From Streptomyces massasporeus (GTDB lineage: Bacteria > Actinomycetota > Actinomycetes > Streptomycetales > Streptomycetaceae), in contig NZ_BMSE01000001.1 of the NCBI RefSeq assembly GCF_014648995.1, positions 372,001 to 436,000 of the forward strand: 64,000 nt of DNA, in the 5' to 3' direction. The notes beneath the pieces are model-generated. The model was not told where the DNA came from, made no database searches, and saw only the letters and a program-made list of their open reading frames with translations. The translations under genes and the position numbers were made by a program. Each line of letters begins with the position of its first letter. The first letter of the stretch is position 1. Shown one piece after another: positions 44,371 to 53,435 of the stretch.

Positions 44371-46929
44371 ATGAGCTCTGCACGCGTATCCCGGCATGCC
44401 CGCCTACGGATGACGGCGGCGGTCGCGACCGTCTGCGCCCTGTCCGCAGCCCCGCTGGCCCCCCAGGCCGTCGCCGCCGACACCCCGGCCTACGCCGAGA
44501 CCTACAGACCCCAGTTCCACTTCACTCCGCAGAAGAACTGGATGAACGACCCCAACGGGCTCGTCTATTACCAGGGCGAGTACCACCTCTTCTACCAGTA
44601 CAACCCCAACGGCAACACCTGGGGCGACATGTCCTGGGGGCACGCGGTGAGCAAGGACCTCGTGCACTGGAAGGAGTTGCCGCTCGCCCTGTCGCACGAC
44701 GACGAGGAGATGGTGTTCTCCGGCAGCGCGGTCGTCGACTGGAACAACACCACCGGCTTCGGCACGAAGACGAACCCGCCCATGGTGGCGATCTACACCA
44801 GCGCCTACAAGAACGGCGGCAAGCAGGCCCAGTCGCTCGCCTACAGCACCGACCGCGGCCGCACCTGGACCAAGTACCGGGGCAATCCCGTGATCGACAT
44901 CGGCTCCGACAACTTCCGCGATCCCAAGGTCCAGTGGTACGCGCCGACCAAGAGCTGGCTGATGACGGTGTCGCTGTCCGCCGAGCACAAGGTGCGGTTC
45001 TACTCGTCGAAGAACCTCAAGGACTGGGAGTTGCAAAGCGAGTTCGGACCGGCCGGTGCGACGGGCGGCGTGTGGGAGTGCCCCGACCTGTTCCCCCTCG
45101 CCGTGGACGGGGACAGGAAGAACATCAAGTGGGTCCTGGTCGTCAACATCAACCCCGGTGGTATCGCGGGCGGTTCGGCCGCCCAGTACTTCATCGGCGA
45201 CTTCGACGGCAAGAAGTTCACCGCGGACGACAAGGGCACGTACACCCCGCCCACCGGGAAGGTCGTGCAGGACTTCGAGGGCACCGGCTTCGGTACGTGG
45301 ACGAGCACGGGCACCGCGTTCGGCCAGGGGCCGGCGGCCGGGGCGGTGGACGGGCAGGGGGCCGTCGAGGGCTTCGACGGCAAGGGCCTCGCCAACAGCT
45401 TCCACGGCGGTGACGGCGCCACCGGCATCCTCAGCTCCCCCTCCTTCACCGTCGACAGCCCCTACCTGAACTTCAAGATCGGTGGCGGGCGGCATCCGCA
45501 CGAGGCCGGGACCGTCATGGACAGCACTCCGCCCGAGGGCACGGTCCTCGCCGACTTCGAAGGCGGAACGTACGGCGACTGGACGGCGACCAAGGACGCT
45601 TTCGGCACCGCACCGGCTACCGGCACCCTCCCCGACCAGGGACAGGTATCCGGCTTCGTGGGAGACGGGCTGGTCAACACCTTCCGGAACGGCGACTCCA
45701 CCACGGGCACCCTCACGTCAGCCGAGTTCACCATCGACAAGAAGCACATCAACTTCCTCATCGGCGGCGGCAATCACCCGGCCGGCTCCGACAACCCGAC
45801 CGCCGTCGAGCTCCTCGTGGACGGCCGGGTCGTCCGCAGCGCCACCGGAAAGGACGCCGAGGCACTCAACTGGGCCTCCTGGGACGTCAGCGACCTCGCC
45901 GGCAAGCAGGCGCGGATCAGGATCGTCGACGACAACACCGGCGGCTGGGGCCACGTCAACGTCGACCACATCATGCTCTCCGACAGCCAGGCCCAGCGCG
46001 TCTCCCAGGAGACGTCCGTCAACCTGATCGTCGACGGCAAGGTCGTCCGCAGCGCGACCGGCGCCGACAGCGAGACCCTGGACTGGGCCTCCTTCGACAT
46101 GCGCCCGTACGCCGGCGAGAAGGCGCAGATCCAGGTCGTCGACATGAACACCGCCGGTTGGGGCCACGTCATGGCCGACCAGTTCACCGCCGCCGACAAG
46201 CCCGCCAAGTCCGTCGTACAGCGCGCCGACTGGGCCGACTACGGCAAGGACTACTACGCGGCGGTGTCCTGGGAGAACGCGCCGGGCGGCAAGCGCTACA
46301 TGATCGGCTGGATGAACAACTGGGACTACGGCCAGTCCGTCCCCACCTCCCCCTGGCGCGGCGCGCAGAGCGTTCCCCGGGAAATGTCACTGCGCACGAT
46401 CAACGGCCAGGCCCGGCTGACGAGCAAGCCGGTGGGCAGCCTGGAGTCCCTCCGGCAGCAGCACCCGGCGACGGCGTCCGGCATCACCGTCAAGAGCACC
46501 ACCAAGCCCCTGATCGGCCCCACGGCCAAGGGCAAGGCACTCGACATCGAGGCGACCTTCTCCCTCAAGGACGCCGACCGCTTCGGCCTCAAGGTGCGCA
46601 CCGGCGCGGGCGGCGAGGAGACCGTCATCGGCTACGACACCACGACGCGGGAGCTGTACGTCGACCGCACCCGCTCCGGAGCCGGGGACTTCAACAGCAC
46701 CTTCCCCGGCGTCCAGACAGCACCCCTGAAGCCCAAGAACGGCAAGGTCAAACTGCGGATCCTCGTCGACTGGTCCTCCGTCGAGGTCTTCGGCGGCAAC
46801 GGCGAGGCCGTGATCACCGACCAGATCTTCCCCAACCCCTCCAGCACCGGCGTCGAGGTCTTCGCCGAAGGCGGCACCGCCACCCTCGACCACATGCAGG
46901 CGTGGCAGCTGAAGTCCATCTGGCGGTGA
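44371..46929 (+). CDS. Secreted GH32 levanase/exo-fructosidase with domain insert
   Basis: 852 residues. Signal peptide 1-36 (AAPLAPQAVAA). Five-bladed propeller start at 45 with nucleophile Asp60 (NWMNDPNGLV), FSGSAV, FRDPKVQWY (Asp184) and acid/base Glu236 (GVWECPDLF). At about 295-612 an insert of some 317 residues holds two related segments starting VVQDFEGTGFGTW and VLADFEGGTYGDW, and a duplicated motif VDGKVVRSATG / VDGRVVRSATG with GGWGHVNVDH and AGWGHVMADQ. The last blade resumes at VVQRADWADYGKDYYAAVSW, followed by the C-terminal sandwich with VDWSSVEVFGGNG. It should release fructose from levan or inulin outside the cell. GGAG lies 6 nt before ATG 44371. Confidence 0.93.
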   Translation: MSSARVSRHARLRMTAAVATVCALSAAPLAPQAVAADTPAYAETYRPQFHFTPQKNWMNDPNGLVYYQGEYHLFYQYNPNGNTWGDMSWGHAVSKDLVHWKELPLALSHDDEEMVFSGSAVVDWNNTTGFGTKTNPPMVAIYTSAYKNGGKQAQSLAYSTDRGRTWTKYRGNPVIDIGSDNFRDPKVQWYAPTKSWLMTVSLSAEHKVRFYSSKNLKDWELQSEFGPAGATGGVWECPDLFPLAVDGDRKNIKWVLVVNINPGGIAGGSAAQYFIGDFDGKKFTADDKGTYTPPTGKVVQDFEGTGFGTWTSTGTAFGQGPAAGAVDGQGAVEGFDGKGLANSFHGGDGATGILSSPSFTVDSPYLNFKIGGGRHPHEAGTVMDSTPPEGTVLADFEGGTYGDWTATKDAFGTAPATGTLPDQGQVSGFVGDGLVNTFRNGDSTTGTLTSAEFTIDKKHINFLIGGGNHPAGSDNPTAVELLVDGRVVRSATGKDAEALNWASWDVSDLAGKQARIRIVDDNTGGWGHVNVDHIMLSDSQAQRVSQETSVNLIVDGKVVRSATGADSETLDWASFDMRPYAGEKAQIQVVDMNTAGWGHVMADQFTAADKPAKSVVQRADWADYGKDYYAAVSWENAPGGKRYMIGWMNNWDYGQSVPTSPWRGAQSVPREMSLRTINGQARLTSKPVGSLESLRQQHPATASGITVKSTTKPLIGPTAKGKALDIEATFSLKDADRFGLKVRTGAGGEETVIGYDTTTRELYVDRTRSGAGDFNSTFPGVQTAPLKPKNGKVKLRILVDWSSVEVFGGNGEAVITDQIFPNPSSTGVEVFAEGGTATLDHMQAWQLKSIWR

Positions 46930-46942
46930 CGCGCCGGGGTCC

Positions 46943-46977
46943 GCGCGCCGGTCGGCCAGGAGCCGCTTCCGGCGCGC
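46943..46977. terminator. Bidirectional hairpin after the levanase gene
   Basis: GCGCGCCGG (46943-46951) pairs with 46969-46977. It lies between the levanase stop and the convergent nucleotidyltransferase remnant stop. Confidence 0.75.
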
Positions 46978-46981
46978 GGGC

Positions 46982-47498
46982 TCAGAAGTGGGTGGTGATC
47001 CCGAAGGTCTGCCGGAGCCGGGCCATGTCGTGACGGTCGTGATCAGCAGGCGCATAGCCCTGGTGGAAAGAGACCTGCCGCTCGGGCGACAGGCACGGGA
47101 CGGTGGCCCCGAGGATCGTGCCGGTGACGAAACACGAGGCGGGATAGGCGAACGGGTGCTCCGCGTCGGGTGACGCCTGCACGGCGGATCCGTCCGCGGC
47201 GAAGACCAGCGGGTGAAGATCGATTTCGGTCATGAGGACCGGTGACGACGAACCGTACGGGGCGCCAGTCGAGGGTCTCGACGAAGCCGGCGTTCGCGAG
47301 AGCCGCCACGACGTCAGCTTCCTGGTCCTCTCGGTGCATCAGGTCCAGGTCGCGGTGCAGGCGGGTTTGCTCGCCGACCAGGGCGTCGATGCCCCAGCCG
47401 CCGCCGATCCAGATGCCGACGTCCGCGTTCCGCAGCACCGCAAGGACGGACACCACATCGTCGGCCGTCATCACCTTGCGCACGTCAGTGGTGATCAC
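46982..47498 (-). pseudogene. Nucleotidyltransferase (lincosamide/aminoglycoside type), frameshifted
   Basis: The first frame (GTG 47498 or ATG 47471) gives DVGIWIGGGWGIDALVGEQT and RLHRDLDLMHR, the GGW...D-X-D catalytic signature of small antibiotic nucleotidyltransferases. Sense shifts frame near 47235 and continues EIDLHPLVFAADGSAVQASP through HDMARLRQTFGI to 46982. Together about 172 residues, the family length. One base seems to be missing around CCTCATGACCG. Unless the shift is a sequencing error, the gene is dead. Confidence 0.8.
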
Positions 47499-47516
47499 GT
47501 GGGCGGGCGAGTGGAT

Positions 47517-47816
47517 TCATGTGCGGTCAATCTCCTCGAGGAACGTCAGCACCGAGGCGTCCTCCTCGATCAGTGGGATGAGGGCGGCATTGAACGGGGC
47601 GCCGTACGGGGCGTTCAGGTGTGCCTTGAAGGCGTCCTCGTCCCGGTAGACCTCGAAGATCCAGTAGGCGCGCGGGTCGGTCGCCTTGGTGTAGACGTCG
47701 AAGGCCAGGTTTCCTTCTTCTTCGCGCACTTTCAGGGCGTAGTCCCGGATCAGGCGAGCGACCTCGTCCTCTGCTCCCTCTCGGGCGGTGAACTCGGCGA
47801 GCAGGGTTTTCGTCAT
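47517..47816 (-). CDS. Antibiotic biosynthesis monooxygenase (ABM)-domain protein
   Basis: 99 residues, dimeric alpha/beta-barrel fold of the YgiN/ABM group: LLAEFTAREGAEDEVARLIR, EEGNLAFDVYTKATDPRAYW, FEVYRDEDAFKAHLNAPY. These act as cofactor-free quinol monooxygenases or similar. ATG 47816 follows the kinase stop by 14 bp, with AGGA upstream, so the two are co-transcribed. Its link to sugar metabolism is not obvious. Confidence 0.88.
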   Translation of the reverse strand: MTKTLLAEFTAREGAEDEVARLIRDYALKVREEEGNLAFDVYTKATDPRAYWIFEVYRDEDAFKAHLNAPYGAPFNAALIPLIEEDASVLTFLEEIDRT

Positions 47817-47830
47817 GGTTTCCTGTCCTT

Positions 47831-48817
47831 TCAGCGGGTGGAGTCGAGGTGCCGGACGACGGCCTTGTCCGTCGGGAACGGCGCCATCTGGTCGTGCCAC
47901 GGCGGGTTCGGGCCGGCGACGGAGCAGGTCAGGGCCGCGACCTGTGCGGCGAACAGGCAGGCTGCCTCGACATCGCCGAGACGCAGGTCCGTCAGCCTGC
48001 CGCCGAGGAGTCCGCGGGTGCCGAGGTGGTGCAGCAGTCCGGCGGTGAAGGAGTCCCCCGCACCGACCGTGTCGACGACCGGTGTCGCCACCGCCGGCAC
48101 CTGCACCCGTTCCCCGTCGAGTGAGGCCAGTGCGCCGTCGGCGCCGCGTGTGATCACGACGAGCCGCGCGCCCGCCGCATGCCAGGTGTCGCACGCCCGC
48201 TCGGGCGGCGTTCCGGGCAGGAGGAGTTCCAGGTCGTCCTCGCTCAGCCGCAGCACATCGGCGAGGCCGCACCAGTGGGCCAGGCGGGCACGGTAGGCCT
48301 CGGGACGTACCAGGAGGGGGCGGACGTTGGGGTCGATGCTGATGGTGGCCCGGGGGGCGGCCGCTGCCAGGAAGTCCTCCACCACGCCTGCCCCGGGTTC
48401 CTTGACCAGGGCCAGTGACCCGGTGTGGACGCAAACGGTGTCGGTCAGGTCCACCTCGGCCAGTTCCGCGCCGGTCCACTGCCAGTCGGCGGTGGCCTGG
48501 GCGTGGAAGGAGAACGTGGCCTGCCCATGGGCGTCCAGCTCGGCCACGGCGAGCGTGCTGGGCTCGGCGGCCTCGACGGCGTGCGAGAGGTCCACGCCCG
48601 ACGCCGCGAGGTGGGCCCGGAAGAGGCGGCCGAACACGTCACCGGACAGCCGTGCGAGGAAGCGGGCCGGAGTTCCGAGCCTGGCCAAGGCCACCGCCGT
48701 GTTGGCGGGTCCGCCGCCCGGCAGCACGCGCAGGGCGAGTTCGTTCCGGGCACGCGCGGGTTCGGTGAACGCGTCAGCGACGCACTCTCCCAGGACGGTG
48801 ATCTTGCGCGGGCTCAT
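47831..48817 (-). CDS. PfkB-family sugar kinase, probably fructokinase
   Basis: 328 residues. Ribokinase fold: GECVADAFTEP near the start, substrate/lid region VLPGGGPANTAVALARLG, and the C-terminal signature DTVGAGDSFTAGLLHHLG with the catalytic Asp. Divergent from a fructose-type ABC transporter and sharing the dual operator, so phosphorylation of fructose released by the levanase is the best guess. GAGGAG lies 10 nt before ATG 48817. Confidence 0.9.
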   Translation of the reverse strand: MSPRKITVLGECVADAFTEPARARNELALRVLPGGGPANTAVALARLGTPARFLARLSGDVFGRLFRAHLAASGVDLSHAVEAAEPSTLAVAELDAHGQATFSFHAQATADWQWTGAELAEVDLTDTVCVHTGSLALVKEPGAGVVEDFLAAAAPRATISIDPNVRPLLVRPEAYRARLAHWCGLADVLRLSEDDLELLLPGTPPERACDTWHAAGARLVVITRGADGALASLDGERVQVPAVATPVVDTVGAGDSFTAGLLHHLGTRGLLGGRLTDLRLGDVEAACLFAAQVAALTCSVAGPNPPWHDQMAPFPTDKAVVRHLDSTR

Positions 48818-48995
48818 GGGCTGCTCTCCTCTTGGAACGCGCCTTCTTGGAACGCGCGGAGCGGAAACGGGCATGACCCGGGCACACCGGTTGACGGCTT
48901 CGGGGCGGGCGACCGCCGAGGGACGTTGCCGATTTGTGACGGGTGCAAGGCATTGACGTTGCCGGTGAGCGGAGTCCATCATCCTCGCCAAGCAG

Positions 48996-49025
48996 TGTCA
49001 ACGATGACATCAGTCATCGTTGACA
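48996..49025. promoter_or_regulatory. Dual 14-bp operator between kinase and sugar transporter
   Basis: TGTCAACGATGACA (48996-49009) and AGTCATCGTTGACA (49012-49025), 16 bp start to start, in the gap between the divergent genes. Nearly the same pair as at 44231-44260. Expected to be bound by one of the two LacI proteins. Confidence 0.75.
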
Positions 49026-49083
49026 TCGCGGGACGGCAGGCCTCGCTGCCGACCACCCGCCCGACATCCCGCTGGAGTCGTTC

Positions 49084-50100
49084 ATGTCACGCACCTCTCG
49101 TCTGCCCTCCTCCTTGCTCAGAGCCGCCGCGTGCACGGGCATCGCGGCCCTCACCCTGACCGCCTGTGGATCCGGATCCGGATCGGGCAGCGCGAGCACC
49201 GGTTCGGGCGAGGTCAAGGTCGGCCTGATCACCAAGACGGACACCAACCCGTTCTTCGTCAAGATGAAGGAGGGCGCGGCGAAGACCGCGAAGGCCGAGG
49301 GCGTCAAGCTCATGACCGCGGCCGGCAAGTTCGACGGCGACAACGCCGGGCAGGTCACCGCGATCGAGAACATGGTCGCCGCCGGCGTGAAGGGCATCCT
49401 GATCACCCCGAGCGACTCCAAGGCGATCGTGCCCGCGATCGAGAAGGCCAAGGCCAAGGGCGTCCTGGTCATCGCCCTGGACACCCCGACCGAGCCGCAG
49501 AGCGCCGTCGACGCCCTCTTCGCCACCGACAACGTCAAGGCCGGTGAGCTGATCGGTGAGTACGCCAAGGCCGCGATGAAGGGCAAGACCGCGAAGATAG
49601 CCGCCCTCGACCTCGCGCCGGGCGTCTCCGTCGGCGTCCAGCGGCACAGCGGATTCCTCAAGGGCTTCGGCGCCACCGACAAGGACGTCGCCTGTGCTCA
49701 GGACACCGGCGGCGACCAGTCCAAGGGCCAGACCGCGATGGAGAACTGCCTCCAGAAGGAACCCGGCATCAACGTCGTCTACACGATCAACGAACCGGCC
49801 GCGCTGGGCGCGTACACCGCGCTGAAGGCCAAGGGCCGGGAGAAGGACGTGCTGATCGTCTCCGTCGACGGCGGCTGCACGGGCACCCAGGCGGTCAAGG
49901 ACGGCAAGATCGCCGCGACCTCGCAGCAGTACCCGCTCAAGATGGCCGCCGAGGGCGTCAAGGCCGTCGTGACCTACGCCAAGGACGGCAAGAAGGCGTC
50001 GGGTTACACCGACACCGGCGTCACCTTGATCACCGACAAGGCGCAGGACGGCGTCACGTCCAAGGACACCGCCTACGGCCTGGAGAACTGCTGGGGCTGA
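49084..50100 (+). CDS. Sugar-binding lipoprotein (FrcB/RbsB type)
   Basis: 338 residues with lipobox LTAC. Periplasmic_binding_4 fold: [79 protein letters not shown]. The class includes ribose, xylose and fructose binders. First gene of an importer operon; the dual operator upstream and the kinase suggest fructose. Confidence 0.92.
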   Translation: MSRTSRLPSSLLRAAACTGIAALTLTACGSGSGSGSASTGSGEVKVGLITKTDTNPFFVKMKEGAAKTAKAEGVKLMTAAGKFDGDNAGQVTAIENMVAAGVKGILITPSDSKAIVPAIEKAKAKGVLVIALDTPTEPQSAVDALFATDNVKAGELIGEYAKAAMKGKTAKIAALDLAPGVSVGVQRHSGFLKGFGATDKDVACAQDTGGDQSKGQTAMENCLQKEPGINVVYTINEPAALGAYTALKAKGREKDVLIVSVDGGCTGTQAVKDGKIAATSQQYPLKMAAEGVKAVVTYAKDGKKASGYTDTGVTLITDKAQDGVTSKDTAYGLENCWG

Positions 50101-50139
50101 GCCGCCGCCCCCAGCTGCCGCCGTTCGACACCCCTCAGC

Positions 50140-50181
50140 GGGGCGGCCGGCCCCTCCTCCCCGACCGAGGACGGCCGCCCC
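50140..50181 (+). terminator. Intra-operon hairpin after the binding protein
   Basis: GGGGCGGCCG (50140-50149) with its complement 50172-50181. Such hairpins commonly stabilise the binding-protein mRNA and reduce read-through to the permease gene. Confidence 0.7.
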
Positions 50182-50253
50182 CTCGTCCTCCTGCCGTCCG
50201 ACAACGACTGACCAGTCCTGACAAGGACTTGTGTCTTCCGACAAGGACCTCGC

Positions 50254-51267
50254 ATGACTGCCACGTCCACGCCTCCCTCCACGTCCACGCCGTACGCGGA
50301 ACTCAAAGCACCGACCCCGGTCCGCAGACTGCTCACGCAACCGACCACCGGCCCGCTGGTCGCCCTCCTTCTGGCCTGTGCCTTCTTCTCCTTCTCGAGC
50401 GACCAGTTCCTCACCGGCGGGAACTTCTCGCTGATCGTGCAGCAGGTCATGGTCGTCGGCACCCTCGCCATCGGCCAGACCCTGATCATCCTCACGGCGG
50501 GCATCGACCTGTCGTGCGGAGCGGTGATGGCGTTCGGCAGCATCGTGATCGCCAAGATGGCCGCCGAGGGCTCCCTGCCCCCGCTCGCCGCGATCGCGCT
50601 GGGCCTTGTCGTCTGCGGCGGCTTCGGCATGCTCAACGGCGCGTTGGTGCAGAAGATCCCGCTGCCGCCGTTCATCGTCACCCTGGGCATGCTCAACGTG
50701 GCGTTCGCGCTGACGCACATCTACTCCGAGGAGCAGACGGTCACCAACCTGCCCGGCCCGCTGACGGCTCTCGGGCAGACCTTCCCGCTCGGCCACACCG
50801 ACATCACCTACGGCTCGCTGGTCACCATCGCCCTGTTCCTCCTCCTCGCCTACGCGTTGAGCAGCACCGGCTGGGGCCGGCACGTCTACGCCCTGGGCAA
50901 CAGCCCGGAAGCGGCCCGGCTGAACGGCATCCGGACCTCCCGGCTGACCATCGGCGTCTACACCGTGGCCGGCATCCTCTACGGCATCGCCGCCCTGCTG
51001 CTCGTCTCCCGCACCGGCGTCGGCGACCCGCAGGCCGGGCAGACCGACAACCTGGACAGCATCACCGCCGTGGTCCTCGGCGGCACCAGCCTCTTCGGCG
51101 GACGCGGATCGGTCCTGGGCACGTTCATCGGCGTCCTCATCGTCGGAGTCTTCCGCAACGGCCTGCAGCTGATGGGCGTCGCCTCCATCTACCAGACCCT
51201 CATCACCGGAGTCCTGGTGATCCTCGCGGTGACCGTCGACCAGATCTCCCGGAAGAAGGCCCGTTGA
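50254..51267 (+). CDS. Sugar ABC transporter permease (FrcC/RbsC type)
   Basis: 337 residues with 8-10 hydrophobic helices. Family marks: TLIILTAGIDLSCGAVMAFG, FIVTLGMLNVAFAL, VYALGNSPEAARLNGI, AVVLGGTSLFGGRGSVLGT. AAGGA precedes ATG 50254. Its stop overlaps the ATPase start (TGATG). Confidence 0.93.
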   Translation: MTATSTPPSTSTPYAELKAPTPVRRLLTQPTTGPLVALLLACAFFSFSSDQFLTGGNFSLIVQQVMVVGTLAIGQTLIILTAGIDLSCGAVMAFGSIVIAKMAAEGSLPPLAAIALGLVVCGGFGMLNGALVQKIPLPPFIVTLGMLNVAFALTHIYSEEQTVTNLPGPLTALGQTFPLGHTDITYGSLVTIALFLLLAYALSSTGWGRHVYALGNSPEAARLNGIRTSRLTIGVYTVAGILYGIAALLLVSRTGVGDPQAGQTDNLDSITAVVLGGTSLFGGRGSVLGTFIGVLIVGVFRNGLQLMGVASIYQTLITGVLVILAVTVDQISRKKAR

Positions 51268-52103
51268 TGAGCGCCACCTCCTCCCCCACCCCAGTCCTGC
51301 AGGCCCGCGGTCTGGTCAAGCGCTACGGTCACGTCACCGCAATCGACGGCGCCGACTTCGACCTGCTGCCCGGCGAGGTCCTCGCCGTCATCGGTGACAA
51401 CGGCGCCGGCAAGACCAGCCTCATCAAGGCCCTCACCGGCGCGGTGGTACCGGACGAGGGCGAGATCCGCCTCAATGGCAAGCCGATCCAGTTCTCCAGC
51501 CCCCAGAGCGCACGCGCCCACGGCATCGAGACGGTCTATCAGGACCTCGCCGTGGCAGCTTCCATGGACATCGCCTCGAACATGTTCCTGGGCCGCGAGC
51601 TGCGCCGCCCGGGCATCCTCGGCAGCGCCTTCCGCATGCTCGACAAGAAGCGCATGCGCCAGGAGGCCGCCGAGCACATGGCCGATCTGAAGATCGGCCT
51701 GCGCTCGCTGACCCAGGCGGTCGAGACCCTCTCCGGCGGACAGCGGCAGGCTGTCGCGGTCGCCCGCGCCGTCGCCTGGGCCCGCAGCGTCGTCGTCATG
51801 GACGAACCCACCGCCGCCCTCGGCGTCAAGGAGTCCGGACAGGTCCTCGACCTCATCCGCCGCGTCCGCGACAAGGGCATGCCGGTCGTTCTGATCAGCC
51901 ACAACATGCCCCATGTCTTCGAGATCGCCGACCGGATCCACGTCCACCGGCTGGGCCGGCGCGCCGCCGTGATCAAGCCCTCCGACTACTCCATGGCTGA
52001 GGTCGTCGCCATCATGACCGGCGCCCTCACCGTCGACGCGGCCGGAGATACTGTCGTAGCGGATTCCGCGGCGGCGAAAGCCGCCGGAGTCCAGGCCACC
52101 TGA
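51267..52103 (+). CDS. Sugar ABC transporter ATPase, single cassette (FrcA type)
   Basis: 278 residues. Walker A GDNGAGKTSLIKAL, Q-loop ETVYQDLAV, signature TLSGGQRQAVAVARAVAW, Walker B VVVMDEPTAALGV and H-loop LISHNM. It is a single-cassette ATPase like FrcA of Sinorhizobium and unlike the double-cassette RbsA, which supports fructose as substrate. Coupled to the permease by overlap. Confidence 0.93.
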   Translation: MSATSSPTPVLQARGLVKRYGHVTAIDGADFDLLPGEVLAVIGDNGAGKTSLIKALTGAVVPDEGEIRLNGKPIQFSSPQSARAHGIETVYQDLAVAASMDIASNMFLGRELRRPGILGSAFRMLDKKRMRQEAAEHMADLKIGLRSLTQAVETLSGGQRQAVAVARAVAWARSVVVMDEPTAALGVKESGQVLDLIRRVRDKGMPVVLISHNMPHVFEIADRIHVHRLGRRAAVIKPSDYSMAEVVAIMTGALTVDAAGDTVVADSAAAKAAGVQAT

Positions 52104-52114
52104 CAGCTCAACCC

Positions 52115-52158
52115 GCTCTCGCATGTTCCGGCCGAGGCCGCGGCCGGAACCCGAGAGC
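52115..52158 (+). terminator. Extended hairpin after the ATPase gene
   Basis: Outer arms GCTCTCG/CGAGAGC and inner arms GTTCCGGCC/GGCCGGAAC form a long imperfect stem across 52115-52158, beginning 11 nt after the ATPase stop. Confidence 0.75.
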
Positions 52159-52179
52159 ACTCAGGAGACGGTTCCTCCC

Positions 52180-53202
52180 ATGGCAGCGAGACGCCGCCCC
52201 ACCCTTGCCGATGTCGCACGAGAAGTCGGCGTCAGCGCCAAGACGGTCTCCCGTGTCCTCAACGAGGACGGACCCGTCTCGGCGCAGACGCGGGAACAGG
52301 TACTCGCCGCGGTGGCCAAGTTGGGCTTCCAGCCGAACCTCATGGCCCGCAACATCCGCGTCGGCGGTCCGGACACCACCATCGGACTGGTCATCCCCGA
52401 CCTCGCCAACCCCTTCTTCGGAGCCGTGGCCCGCGCCATCGAGGACACGGTCCGCGAACGCGGACTGACCCTCCTCATGGGCTCGTCCGCGGACGAGCCC
52501 GACCGCGAACGCGCCCTGACGGACAAGTTCCTCGCCCGGCGCGTCAGCATCCTCATCGTCGTGCCGTCCGTCGGCGCCGACCACTCCCACCTCAAGTCCC
52601 ACCGCACGGCGGGGCTGCCCATCGTCTTCCTCGACCGCCCGGGGGTCGGCCTGCCCACGGACAGCATCGTCAGCTCCAACCGTGCCGGAGCCCAAGAAGG
52701 CGTCGCCCACCTCATCGCCCACGGGCACCGCCGCATCGGATTCGTCGGCGACCTCCCCACCAAGCTCTACACCCGCCGCGAACGCCTCGCCGGATACCGT
52801 GCCTCCCTGCAAGAAGCCGACATCCCCTACGACCGCGCGCTCGTCGCCAACGGCCACGACCAGCCAGGCGCCGAGGCCGCGACCGCCCAACTCCTCGCAC
52901 TGGCCGATCCCCCCACCGCCCTGTTCGCCGGAAACAACATCATGGCGCTGGGCATAGTCGCCGAACTCGCCCGCAGCAAGCGCAAGGACGTAGCGGTCGT
53001 CGCCTTCGACGACGTGTCACTCGCCGAGGCACTCGAACCGGCCCTTACCGTCGTCGCCCAGGACCCCGAAGAACTCGGCCGCACCGCCGCGGCCACCGCC
53101 CTGGCCCGCCTCGACGGCGACCGCTCCCGGGTTCGCACCATCACCGTTCCCACCCGGCTGATCGTCCGGGGCTCGGGGGAGCAACCTGCACCCAAGCCGT
53201 AG
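52180..53202 (+). CDS. LacI-family regulator of the fructose/fructan regulon
   Basis: 340 residues. Helix-turn-helix PTLADVAREVGVSAKTVSRV, hinge LMARNIRVGG, effector domain with TIGLVIPDLANPFFGAVARA, FLDRPGVGLPTDSIVSSNRA, VVAFDDVSLAEALEPALTVV. It sits directly downstream of the fructose-type importer, separated by a terminator. The best candidate to bind the TGTCAACGATGACA-type operators at 44231 and 48996. GGAG 12 nt before ATG 52180. Confidence 0.92.
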   Translation: MAARRRPTLADVAREVGVSAKTVSRVLNEDGPVSAQTREQVLAAVAKLGFQPNLMARNIRVGGPDTTIGLVIPDLANPFFGAVARAIEDTVRERGLTLLMGSSADEPDRERALTDKFLARRVSILIVVPSVGADHSHLKSHRTAGLPIVFLDRPGVGLPTDSIVSSNRAGAQEGVAHLIAHGHRRIGFVGDLPTKLYTRRERLAGYRASLQEADIPYDRALVANGHDQPGAEAATAQLLALADPPTALFAGNNIMALGIVAELARSKRKDVAVVAFDDVSLAEALEPALTVVAQDPEELGRTAAATALARLDGDRSRVRTITVPTRLIVRGSGEQPAPKP

Positions 53203-53435
53203 ACGGGACGCCTCTGCTTTCGAGGGCCTCATGATCGCGGTGCCTCGGCAACCCGCCAGCAGGCCGCTCATCTGGTTGAGCAGTTCGTCGAACTCGACCA
53301 GGGGACTGAGAGGAGTGTCCTTCTCGTGAGCTCATCGACCGCCATGCGTCATGCGAGCCATGCGGACTCCTTGTGCCGTACGCGTGGGGAGACGTCCGTG
53401 CCACCCGCGGCAGCGGACGTGCCCGCCTCCGGTCC

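Noticed and set aside
53203..53435. Possible Hsp20-like remnant between LacI and UvrA-like genes
   Set aside because: A short stretch LVEFDELLNQMSGLL is suggestive only; no further homology.
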